From Campanula takesimana (taxonomy: Eukaryota; Streptophyta; Magnoliopsida; Asterales; Campanulaceae), in NCBI GenBank assembly GCA_026119855.1, contig JAOWBW010000388.1, positions 1,960,518-2,024,517 on the forward strand: a DNA stretch of 64,000 bases, given 5' to 3'. Below the pieces are notes generated by a model that did not search any database, was not told where the DNA came from, and worked only from the letters and a program-made list of their open reading frames with translations. Every line of letters begins with the position of its first letter. Positions within the stretch are counted from its first letter, which is position 1. Shown here in pieces: positions 55,004 through 64,000 of the stretch. The translations under genes and the position numbers were made by a program.

Positions 55004-58000
55004 CTAGTCTACTTCATCTGCAACAGAACCCCTTGCAGCAGCAGCATCATCTGCGGTTTGGTTCTGAACGGTTTGAGCATCTTGAGCAGCTTGTTCTTGT
55101 GCAATTTGAACATTAACAGCGGGAGCGGTTTGATCAATATTTCTAGAACCGGATCCACGGGTGGTTTCAAAAACAAAGTCAGCTGCACGAAGCCGAACTT
55201 CAGTCGGTTCATCAATCTTCAATTCAATTGCAGCGGTTTGTTGACAAGTTTCCCGGTTCTATGAAGTATAAGCTCAGAAGAATCAAGCGCATGCTGGGCC
55301 AGAATATCCAGTCTCTCAACAACAGATTGAAGTGAAGCATCAACGGCTTGAAACTTTAAGTTGCAAAGATCATTGTTGGTTCTGACAAGATCTTGAAGGG
55401 CCAGTTGATTTTCCAAGATTAAGTTCAGTCTCTCATCTAGCTGTTGTTGGCTTGACCTATCTTCAAATCTCTCATTTACTCTCTCCCCCTTAATGGCATC
55501 AAGATCAGATTGAATGTGAGGAGATGAGTGTCAAACCGAGAAGTGGCGGTTTGTTGATGAAATTGAATATTTCTAACCGCATCTATCAAATCGGCGGTTG
55601 AAGCATGAAGAGGTAGAATTGGATAGGAAGGAATTGAAGAGGGCGGTTCATCAGAAGGAGTATAGGGAGGGATGTGCTCATCACTGGAATTATCATCATC
55701 AGAAATTTGGATGGCATCATCAGATTGATGGAGGAAGAAGAAGCATCTTGGCTTTACCTTTCAACAGAATGTGTGCCTCTTCTAAGGTTTCACCCATAGA
55801 GATCCTAAGGGCGGTTTCAAGCTCAATGGGATCAAAGAGGGGAAAAGAATGAATAGAGATAATTGCAGTTTGAGGAGGTGAAGAAGGAAGAAGAGGAAAT
55901 CTCAAATAAGCATCATTTAAAAGAATGGAAGGTGAAGGCACAAATCTCCAATTCAACATAGGAGGATAGGCTCTAGCAGTTAATTGTAGAAAGAATTGAC
56001 TAGCAAGAGTGGGATCCATGAGTACCTGATCGGCAATCTCACCCATCACTTTGTCTGCAACTGAAAGAATTAAGTGTTCAACTGCGGCTTCCATCTCATC
56101 CTTGGGAAAGATAGCAAAAGGGTTAGGGCGGCCAGCCTTCAAGAATATAGCTTCGGCTTTGGCGGCGGCACGAGCATGGGCTCCAGCCCTTCTTTCCCTA
56201 GAGGTTTCAGTTTGAACCGCTTCAAATATTTTGCTAAGTCAGCAGCATTCTTTCGTTTCTTTGTCTTCGGTTTAATGAATGAAACCGATGTCTGTGGAGA
56301 TAGCTGAACTGGCGGCTGAGAGAGAGGTTGAGCTTGAGTAATAGCCAGCGGTTGAACTGAAGGAAGAGGCAGTGGTTGAACCGACAAGAAGTAGATGGCA
56401 AAACCGGAGTTGGAGCATAAGGTAAATCAGGAGATGAAGAGGGAGTATGCTCAGGTGAATCAAAGTCCAACTTTCTTTAAGTGAAGGAGGAAAGACCTCA
56501 ACCATCATTGGGTCAATGCCTGCCTTCCTCATCTCAGCTCTTTCTCTTAGCTCTCTTGCAAAAGCTCCTTCAAGAGGTGAGTGATCTCTTTTGTAGTCAG
56601 CCTCACTGAAGTCAATAGCGCCTGGTGGCCTTGACTGCCAATGCTCTACATAATCACTTTTCTTCACCAACTTCCTCTTCTTCTTTGGCGGTTGAACCTC
56701 AAGAACTTCAACATCTTGCTCAGGTTCACCAAGTGCCTCAGACATATCAGTCTGCTCAGGCAATGCTGCAGCCTCAAACTCATTGGTTTGCTCAGGCTGA
56801 ACCACAATGGTAGATACAGCGGTTTGTTCAACTAGAACCGCATCCTCAGACACTTCGGTCTGCTCAGGATCGGTTTGAGAGGAAGGTTTAAGGTTTGGGA
56901 AGGCTTTGAAAATTTCAGCAACTGTTCTTCAGAGAATTGAACAGATGGCGGTTAGAAGTGGAAGGTTTAGGAGGAGAAGGGATAGGAAGAAAAGATGAGG
57001 TGAGGGGATAAGTTCTGGAATGGATTTTGCCTTGGCGGCTTTAAGAGAGGAGGCATCCTTAGCAAAATTTAAGGATTTCTCCACATTTTGATGTACTGGA
57101 GAGAGGGGTTTAACTTGAGGTTTGGAATAGAGGGTTTAGAAGGCGGTTTTGAAAGAGTAGGAGATAGTCTGATGGGGGGGAAAAGAGGTTGAAGAAGATG
57201 AAGGTTTAGATGACGGTTGGATAAGGGTTTGGAAGGCGGTTTGGATAGGTTTGCTTTTGTAATAACCGAAGGGATTTGAGCAGTTCCTTTTCTTTTCCTT
57301 GGAGCGGCGGTTTCCTTGGGACGAGCCGCAGGTATAGACCGAGCTGCAGGCTCCCCCTCAACCGCAGGCTCCCCCTCAGCCTGTACCGCGGTTTGAGCTA
57401 AATGACTTAACCCCAGTCGGTTTAGAGTGGCAGTTTGACCTTCATTTCTTAGCAGCGTAGCATGGGCCTGATCAGCAATGGCACCAGCATACGGTTTCCC
57501 TGATTTGTTGAGCCGAGCTTCAGGAAATGGGCCACGTTCGGCTTCAGGAAGAGGGTCCTCATTCCAAACAGTTTGAGCAAACCGCCATCCAAAGGTTGTT
57601 CTGAAGGTATCAAGTCTTGACAGTCCAAAGATAGATTTTTCACTAGGATCCAACCAATAGTCCTTGTGTTCAGTAGAGAACTTGAAAATGGCAGTATCTT
57701 GATGCAAGAACTTTGTCAGCAACCTGCAATGAGTTCTGACCTTGGATTTCCAGCGGCTTTAGCAGCATGGAGGCGGTTTAGAGCATTTATAATCTCCTTC
57801 ATCACAACCTTGGGCCAGTGCAGTTTCTTCCCTTTAAGAATGGCCACACAGTAAGCATACTGTTCACTTGTAAAGTTGTTGTGGTTTCCATTCTTGCACA
57901 TAACTCCAGAATCTACCAGTTCACAAAGATGAGCATCACCTCTCCAAAGTCCTTTTTGGAGGAATTCTTGGTGGAGAAAGAGTTAACTCCAATCAGCTCC

Positions 58001-59039
58001 ATTGTAGTATTGCTTAGAAGTTCCGGTTTTATCCCCATAACTCCAGAGTTCTCAAGACCAGCTAGAACTGCAATCTTGGAAGCGGTTAGGATCACTTCTT
58101 TGCCACAGACGGTGGACTTGATAGCATCTTCAAATTTAATTTCACCGGATTCCAGATCCCTTATCGGTTCTCCTCTTACATCTAGTAATTCAGCCTTCGT
58201 GGAGATCCCATTCTCAAAGAATTCGGCGCAGATAATAGTAACAAACTGCGGTTCATCCATAAGAAACAGAGGTAGCAGTTTAGCATCATTCAACAGTTTG
58301 AGGAGCTTCCTACCAACTGCATCTTGTTTAAGTTCATTCTCAAGAATCCTAGAACCGGGAACAAAGTTTGAGGGATCCTGAAAGACATTCTTAGTTAGAA
58401 ATAATTTAAAGAATGATAGTTTGAATCCTTAAGCAAACCACGGTTTGATTAAGTACTACAAACTATAACAAGGAATCCTAACAATGAAAACAGACGGTTC
58501 AAGGAGAGTAAGGGTAAAAATGTAAAAACAAAGAATGAAGGAATAGTGAAGGCAAAATGGATCAAAGAGGGAAAATTTTGAAAAAGAGTTTGTATGCATG
58601 AAGAACACGAAGAACAGAGTATGAATATGCAAAACAAAATCTTAACCAAAATATGGAAAAATTATATCAAAATGATCACAGAGAGTAGATTCTAACAAAG
58701 TTCTAAATAAACTAAGACAAATAAAAACACATGAACCCAGAATCTGCAAAATTTCGCAAGAACACCAATAACCCAAAATTGATTTGCTCAAAATTGAACA
58801 CAAATCTTAAAACAAAGTAATCAATCAGTGTATATAAGTAAATGCGAACACAAACCAACCAAGAAATTGAAGAAAAAGCATAAAATGATCAAAGGAAGAT
58901 GAACAAGCTTTTAAGCTTCAACAATGGCGGATAAGTGAGATATACTGAGTTAGGGTTCAGAATTTCATACCATATCAGGCTTCGATGGTTTGGATGATGT
59001 AGAAGAAGAAGCAAGATCAATTGATTTCTTTGGTGCCAT
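55004..59039 (-). pseudogene. Extra (envelope-like position) ORF of the Sirevirus-like element, frameshifted, with apparent intron
   Basis: It starts with ATG at 59039; 23 codons run to 58971, then a GT-AG intron (58970-58378, 593 nt) joins in phase to a long frame beginning at 58377. Recognisable parts are a helical domain (ICAEFFENGISTKAELLDVR, EVILTASKIAVLAGLENSGV), a conserved block (FTSEQYAYCVAILKGKK, KVVMKEIINAL), a long Pro/Lys/Gln-rich region with a PPKKKRKLVKK nuclear-localisation-like stretch, and a C-terminal heptad-like part (LQSVVERLDILAQHAL). At least four frameshifts break it (for example near 57960, 57710 and 55220). The location matches the env-like ORF of Sireviruses, and the first part resembles the 'putative plant transposon protein' domain; no membrane or signal segment is evident. 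I do not claim a function. Confidence 0.7.
58378..58970 (-). other. Apparent intron in the extra ORF
   Basis: The donor ATG|GTATGA at 58971/58970 and the acceptor TCTTTCAG|GATCCC at 58378/58377 join in phase 0. Inside, the frame meets a stop two codons after the donor, so splicing would be needed to make the longer protein. Confidence 0.55.
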
Positions 59040-59639
59040 AGAAAATTTTGTTTAAGTAAGAAAATTTAGTGAGAACAGAGAGAGAGAAGGATGAATGCGT
59101 ACAGAGGAGAGAGAGGGGTTTTTGCTAAAAAGAGTAAGAAGGTAAAAAGATAAATTGAAAAATGGTTTGTCTTTTATACTCAATTAACCACCTCGGGTAG
59201 TGGAGCGGGCATGACGGCTAAGGAAACTCAACCGTCAGTGTACCTGTCGATTCACATTTAATGCGGCAGAGATAATTGCAAAAAGGTCCTTAATGAATGA
59301 AGTGACATAAAGTAGGGACTAAAATGCAATTTCATACCTGAGCGGTTTTGCGTAAACCGACTTACCTTTTCCTTATTATCGGTTTTGGTGAAACCGATAT
59401 CTTTCAGATCTATATTCGGTTTCAGTAGAGAAAACCGAAACCTTGCTTTGACAATTCGGTTTGGATAAAACTGAAATTGTTCTACTTGACTCTTCGGTTT
59501 GAGTGGAATCTTTAGCCGAACCATCTTGTTGCGGTTTTGTCTATTGAACCGCAAACTATTTGCATTTTCTTAATAGAGCCAAAATACTTGACAAATATTA
59601 TTAGAACAAGAATAAATAGGCATGAATTATATTAAGTAA

Positions 59640-62600
59640 GTTCCAGCATACCCATTTCTCCTCGTAGATGAAAGAACCTAGAATTTTCGAGCGGTTTGGT
59701 GAGAATATCTGCAATTTGATCGTCGGTTCCCACCTTTGCTAGGAAAATGTTCTTCTTTTCATGATCTTTGAGAAATGATATCTTATGTCAATGTGCTTGG
59801 TTTTTGAGTGTTGTACTGGATTGTTGGAGATTGATATAGCTGCAGTACTATCACAGTAGATAGGGCAGTTTTTCTCAAATACTTCATAGTCTTCCAACTG
59901 CTGTTTCATCCAGAGAATTTGAGAGCAACAGCTTCCAGCCGCAATGTATTCAGCTTCAGCGGTTGAGACTGAAACCGATGCTTGTTTCTTGCTGGACCAT
60001 GATACAAGCCGGGTTCCAAGGAACTGACAAGTACCACTTGTGCTCTTTCTGCTTATCTTACATGCTGCAAAGTCAGCATCTGAATAACCTAATAGATCAA
60101 ATGAAGATTCTTTGGAGTACCAAAGTCCAAGGTTAACAGATCCACATAAATATCTAATAATTCTTTTAACAGCAATAGATGAGATTCTCTAGGGTCAGCT
60201 TGAAATCTAGCACAAAACACAAACACTGAACATGATATCTGGCCTACTAGCAGTTAAGTAAAGTAAAGAACCAATCATACCTCGGTAGAGAGTCTGATCA
60301 ACTTTCTTACCTCGTTCATCTTGATCCAAACTGCAGGCCTTTTGCATTGGGGTATCAACTGGCTTAGCGGTTTCAAGCCCAAATTTCTTGATCAAATCTT
60401 TGGTATATTTGGCTTGGTTGATAAAAATTCCATCATGACATTGCTTGATTTGGAGTCCAAGAAAGAATGTCAACTCTCCCATCATACTCATCTCAAATTT
60501 ACCTTTCATAAGCTTCTCAAACTTAACACACATAGTCTCATTAGTAGAACCGAAAATAATATCATCAACATATTTGAACTAATAATGAATGACCTTTGTG
60601 TTTAGCAATAAATAGGGTTGTATCAATTTACCTCTAGAGAAGCCTTGTTCAATAAGAAATTTAGATAGAGTGTCATACCATGCTCTTGGAGCTTGTTTGA
60701 GTCCATACAAGGCCTTCTTGAGCTTGAAGACATGATTGGGATATTTGTTGTCTTCAAATCCTGGCGGTTGAGCTACATAAACTTCTTCTTGTAGTTCACC
60801 ATTCAGAAATGCACTCTTCACATCCATTTGATATAACTTGAATTTCTTGAAGGAGGCATAGGCCAGGAACAATCTAATGGCTTCAAGTCTGGCTACAGGT
60901 GCAAAGGTTTCATCATAATCAATCCCTTCTTCTTGCCTATAACCTTGAGCAACCAACCTTGCTTTGTTTCTTGTAATGGTACCATTTTCATCCATCTTAT
61001 TTCTGTATACCCATTTTGTTCCAATTACAGTGTGATCTCTGGGCTTTGGAACTAGAGTCCAAACTCTGCATCTTTCAAACTGATTAGCTCTTCTTGCATT
61101 GCAGCTACCCAACTTGGATCACTTAGAGCTTCATCTACCTTCTTCGGTTCCATCTGAGATATCAGTGCGGTTGAGAACAAACTGTGGTTATCTCTATGTG
61201 TTAAGCTTCCTCTTGTTTGAACACCAGAACTGATAGGACCTATAACATTTGTTGTTGGATGGTCTCTGCTCATTGATTTCTGGAGGGAGGTCATCATGAA
61301 CCACTATTTCTTGAAGATTTTCCAGAGGAGGCTCTTCTTGAAATTCATGAAGGTGATGGGTGATGTGGGAACTGGATCAACGGTTTGAATGGGATCAGAA
61401 GAATGCGGTTCTACAGCAACACCTTCGGTTTGATTTGGAGCGGCTGGAGAACCTGATGGAGCGGTTTGAGTAGGTTGGTCATTTGCGGTTGCACGATTAA
61501 GGTAAGATGTACCTGTCTCAAAAACCACTGAAATCATCAGCAACATTTGGAGCCATATGTGGCTCAAGAAGATTATGTTCATCAAATGTAACATGGACTG
61601 ACTCTACAATTTTTAAAGATGTCTTATTGAAACAACGAAAAGCTTTGGAGTGTGTTTGAATAACCAACAAAAATACCTTCATCGGCCTTAGCATCAAATT
61701 TACCTCGATGCTCTTTGCCATTGTACAAGATGTAGCACTTGCATCCAAATATCTTGAAGAAGGCAATGTTGGGTGATCTGCCTCTCCACAATTCATAAGG
61801 AGTCTTATTGTGAACTTTGATGATTAGGGAGCGGTTCTGGTGAAACATGCGGTATTGATGGCTTCGGCCCAGAAGTATTTGGGAAGCTTTGCTTCTGCAA
61901 TCATTGTCTTCCCGGCTTCAATCAAAGTCCTGTTCTTTCTTTCTACAACTCCATTCTGTTGTGGAACCCCAGCGGCAGAGAAGTTATGATCAATTCCATG
62001 ATCATCACAATATTGAGCAACACCATTGTTTGTAAATTCGGTTCCATTATCTGAACGCACGGCAACAATGCATCTAATTTTTGAGTTTGGAGCTGTCTAA
62101 AGAGAGCGGTTACGATGCCATAAGTATCATCTTTAGAGGCCATCATTTCCACCCCATGTATATCTTGAATAATCATCAACCACCACAAGTGTATAGCGGT
62201 TTCCTCCAATACTGGGGGTTGGGACAGGTCCAAATAAATCCATGTGCAGCAATTGCAAACAGCGGTTCGTTGAAGGTGCGGTTTTACTAGGAAATGACTG
62301 TTTGGGCTGCTTTCCAAGCTGGCATGCTTTGCACTTTTCATCATGATGGTCAGCCACTTTGGGTAGTCCTTTTACTAGACCATCCCTGTGCAGTTTGCTA
62401 GATACTTGAAGTTCAAGTGGCTGAGCCGCTTATGCCATAACCAGCTGCTTTCACTTATGTTTTTGGCTACAAAACAGAGGTCAGCAATAGAAACAATATT
62501 ACTCAAATCTATCATATAAACATCACCTGTTCTGTTGCCAGTCAGTAGAGTGACTTCAGAGGAAGCATCTTTGATATAACAGTTAGTTGATGTGAAGATG

Positions 62601-62990
62601 CAGTTCATTCCTTTGTCACAAAACTGAGATATGGAGAGAAGGTTGTGCTTGAGTCCTTCTACTAATGACACATTTTCAATAGTCACCTTTCCTCGTTTGA
62701 TTGCTCCATATCCTACTGTTTCTCTTTCTTGTTGTTACCAAACACTACTGGGGGACCTTTCATTTGGATGAAACTGCAGAGTAGTTCGGAATCTCCAGTC
62801 ATGTGTCGTGAGCATCCACTATCCAAATACCAGAGATCCTTCTTCTTCTTCGCGTTCCAGCCATAAAACATGAAATCTGAAAAATAAACATGAAAGGTTT
62901 TGGTCCCCCTTATTCCTTGGGTCCTAGGGTTAGCAGCTTTTTGGGACCCACACTTGTTTGACCTTAGGATTTTTACGTCCCTTGGCATTG
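59640..62990 (-). pseudogene. Copia pol: protease, integrase, reverse transcriptase, RNase H, with multiple frameshifts
   Basis: In order on the minus strand: protease DLWYLDSGCSRHMTG (about 62830-62790); integrase zinc region WLWHKRLSHLNF and CKACQLGKQPKQSF, then catalytic MDLFGPV, RSDNGTEFTN and GVVERKNRTLIEAGK (62450-61870); reverse transcriptase GTKWVYRNKMDENG, KARLVAQGYRQEEGIDY, MDVKSAFLNGEL and YVDDIIFG (61070-60560); TKDLIKKFGLETAKPVDTPM (near 60400); RNase H LGYSDADFAACKISRKSTSG, STAEAEYIAAGS and KHIDIRYHF (60110-59780). This order (integrase before reverse transcriptase) defines Ty1/copia. Frameshifts lie near 60633 and 60565, between integrase segments near 62140 and 61850, and in RNase H near 60190 and 59760, so no full polyprotein can be made. 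Confidence 0.92.
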
Positions 62991-62994
62991 TGTG

Positions 62995-64000
62995 TGAATC
63001 TTAAAAGACAATGACAGCACTATGACCAAAATCAGCACAAATAGCACAATGAATAAATCCAGGTTTTGGTTGCGGTTTTACAAACCTTTTACTGACCTTC
63101 GGTTTCTCATGTTTACTGGGTCAGCGGTTTTGGCTTTAACAAAGATTACCTTCTTGAGCTCAACCTTCCTCTTAGGTGCGGCTTTAGGGAAAATGATAGG
63201 AATTTCCTTAAACCGACTAGGAGCGGTTTCATCACTCAATACTTCCTTGGTTGCCTCAGCCGCTATGGATTTCTCTTTCCACTTTGAATCTCTCCCAGTC
63301 TGGTTTTTAGGGTACTCAAAGAATAATTTTGCCTTTTAATTTCTTGTTTTGAGCCCTTTTTACCAGCATGATTAACCTTAGGAATTTCTTTGGTTTGTTC
63401 AGTAGGTTTCACACCACCTTCGGCACAGAGACAAGGACACTTACACCATCATCGGTTTTTAAACCCCAATCCACTTTTATCCGAAGTAGGAATTTGTGAA
63501 TTTAGGATTTGTTCCACAGTGACACCAGACTTGTCTATACATCGGTCACTTTTGGGAGGTCATCCCTTTGTACGGTAAGATCATGGATCTTTGGGTGAGA
63601 AGTACCTCGGTTCTGTACCTTCAGATAGCGGTTTTCATCCACAATAGTAGATACCCCAGCAATTTGGAGCTTGAGATTTTCATTTCCTCCTTGTGGGATT
63701 TACATACACGTTGGGATTCTTCAAGTTCCGCAGCCATTAGTTTATATTGCCTTTTTAAGTACAGTGTGTTGTTGACATATAATGTTTGCACGTTCTAGTA
63801 CCTGATCACATGACTTTGGTCTGCTTGAACCTCGGGGAGTGTAGTTTGTGTTGTATGAGCTCTGCTTGATCTAGCCTCAGGAGTCTTAGGTGAACTGACT
63901 TCATTTGTTGTTTTGGCAGTGGAAGGCTTTCGTCAATTTCAATTCTTTCTTCAAATCCCATGAGACAGAGATTAAGCAGTTTCTCATCATCACTTTCATC
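62995..64000 (-). pseudogene. Gag C-terminal portion of the Sirevirus-like element, decayed
   Basis: From the right edge leftwards: acidic DESDDEKLLNLCLMGFEE, a coiled-coil-like LMAAELEESQRVCKSHKEE, a basic region, and a CCHC-type knuckle in which the last cysteine position is not matched (HCAICADFGHSAV). Several frame changes and stops occur. The N-terminal half lies outside the window. Confidence 0.75.

Larger units (their letters stand above)
53079..64000 (-). mobile_element. Decayed Sirevirus-like copia element, reverse orientation, running off the right edge
   Basis: On the minus strand the order is gag C-terminus, protease, integrase, reverse transcriptase, RNase H, an extra ORF, polypurine tract, 3' LTR. 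The 5' part lies outside. Its LTR matches the solo LTR at 19692-21221. The candidate target duplication TTAGG (53074-53078) cannot be confirmed. Coding regions carry multiple frameshifts. About 50 AACCGC hexamers are scattered through it, mostly on the coding strand. Confidence 0.92.

Overview
This is a piece of a nuclear chromosome from a flowering plant, almost certainly a dicot. The genes have GT-AG introns and plant-specific products (UDP-arabinopyranose mutase, an isoprenylated metal-binding protein, a mitochondrial gamma-carbonic-anhydrase-like subunit). The spaces between them are full of plant-type transposons: Stowaway-like MITEs, hAT MITEs, and Ty1/copia elements including Sirevirus-like ones. 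I cannot name the species from the sequence.

Layout. 1-17,200 is a compact gene island: the last exon of a gamma-CA-like complex I subunit (+, 155-531); an F-box/FIST-domain protein (-, 10 exons, 1263-6611, 523 aa); the SUMO E1 small subunit SAE1 (+, 10 exons, 6860-12212, 321 aa), whose start codon lies only 248 bp from that of the F-box gene; a small acidic protein with a C-terminal membrane anchor (+, 13046-13792); and a reversibly glycosylated polypeptide / UDP-arabinopyranose mutase (-, 4 exons, 14544-17126, 366 aa). 17,200-45,000 has no intact host gene and is layered transposons: a solo LTR (19692-21221), a complete but internally deleted Sirevirus-like element with matching target duplications (22408-27890), a large foldback element with tandem hairpin repeats (29600-33293) that is split by another solo LTR (30555-31965), many MITEs, and a MITE family with telomere-like cores. 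At 45003-48273 (+) lies a two-HMA-domain isoprenylated metallochaperone (HIPP, 337 aa) whose introns hold four transposons. From about 51,136 to the right edge is a nested pair: a copia element (LTR, primer-binding site, leader, first 24 gag codons) interrupted by a reverse-oriented, decayed Sirevirus-like element that runs off the window.

The gamma-CAL, F-box/FIST and HIPP genes correspond to what I recall as adjacent Arabidopsis loci (At5g63510, At5g63520, At5g63530). The block therefore looks like conserved microsynteny, opened up here by three other genes and about 28 kb of transposons. The host genes do not form a pathway; each is an independent housekeeping-type locus.

The most unusual signal is in the retroelements. 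Four copia families each carry their own short oligonucleotide repeated through LTR, leader and in some cases coding DNA: AACCGC in the 53-64 kb element and the 19.7 kb solo LTR, TGCGCAG in the 30.6 kb solo LTR, CAACTG in the 22.4 kb element, and the palindrome CTCGGCCGAG in the 51 kb element. In the 53-64 kb element the motif is strongly strand-biased and appears in all three codon phases, which points to a nucleotide-level function. Other highlights are a foldback element built of about 113-bp hairpin monomers, a continuous miniature Gag-protease-RNaseH-tail reading frame interrupted by one amber codon, and an apparent intron in the extra (envelope-like) ORF of the Sirevirus-like element. 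Exon boundaries were set by hand from splice sites and reading phase; all totals are multiples of three.
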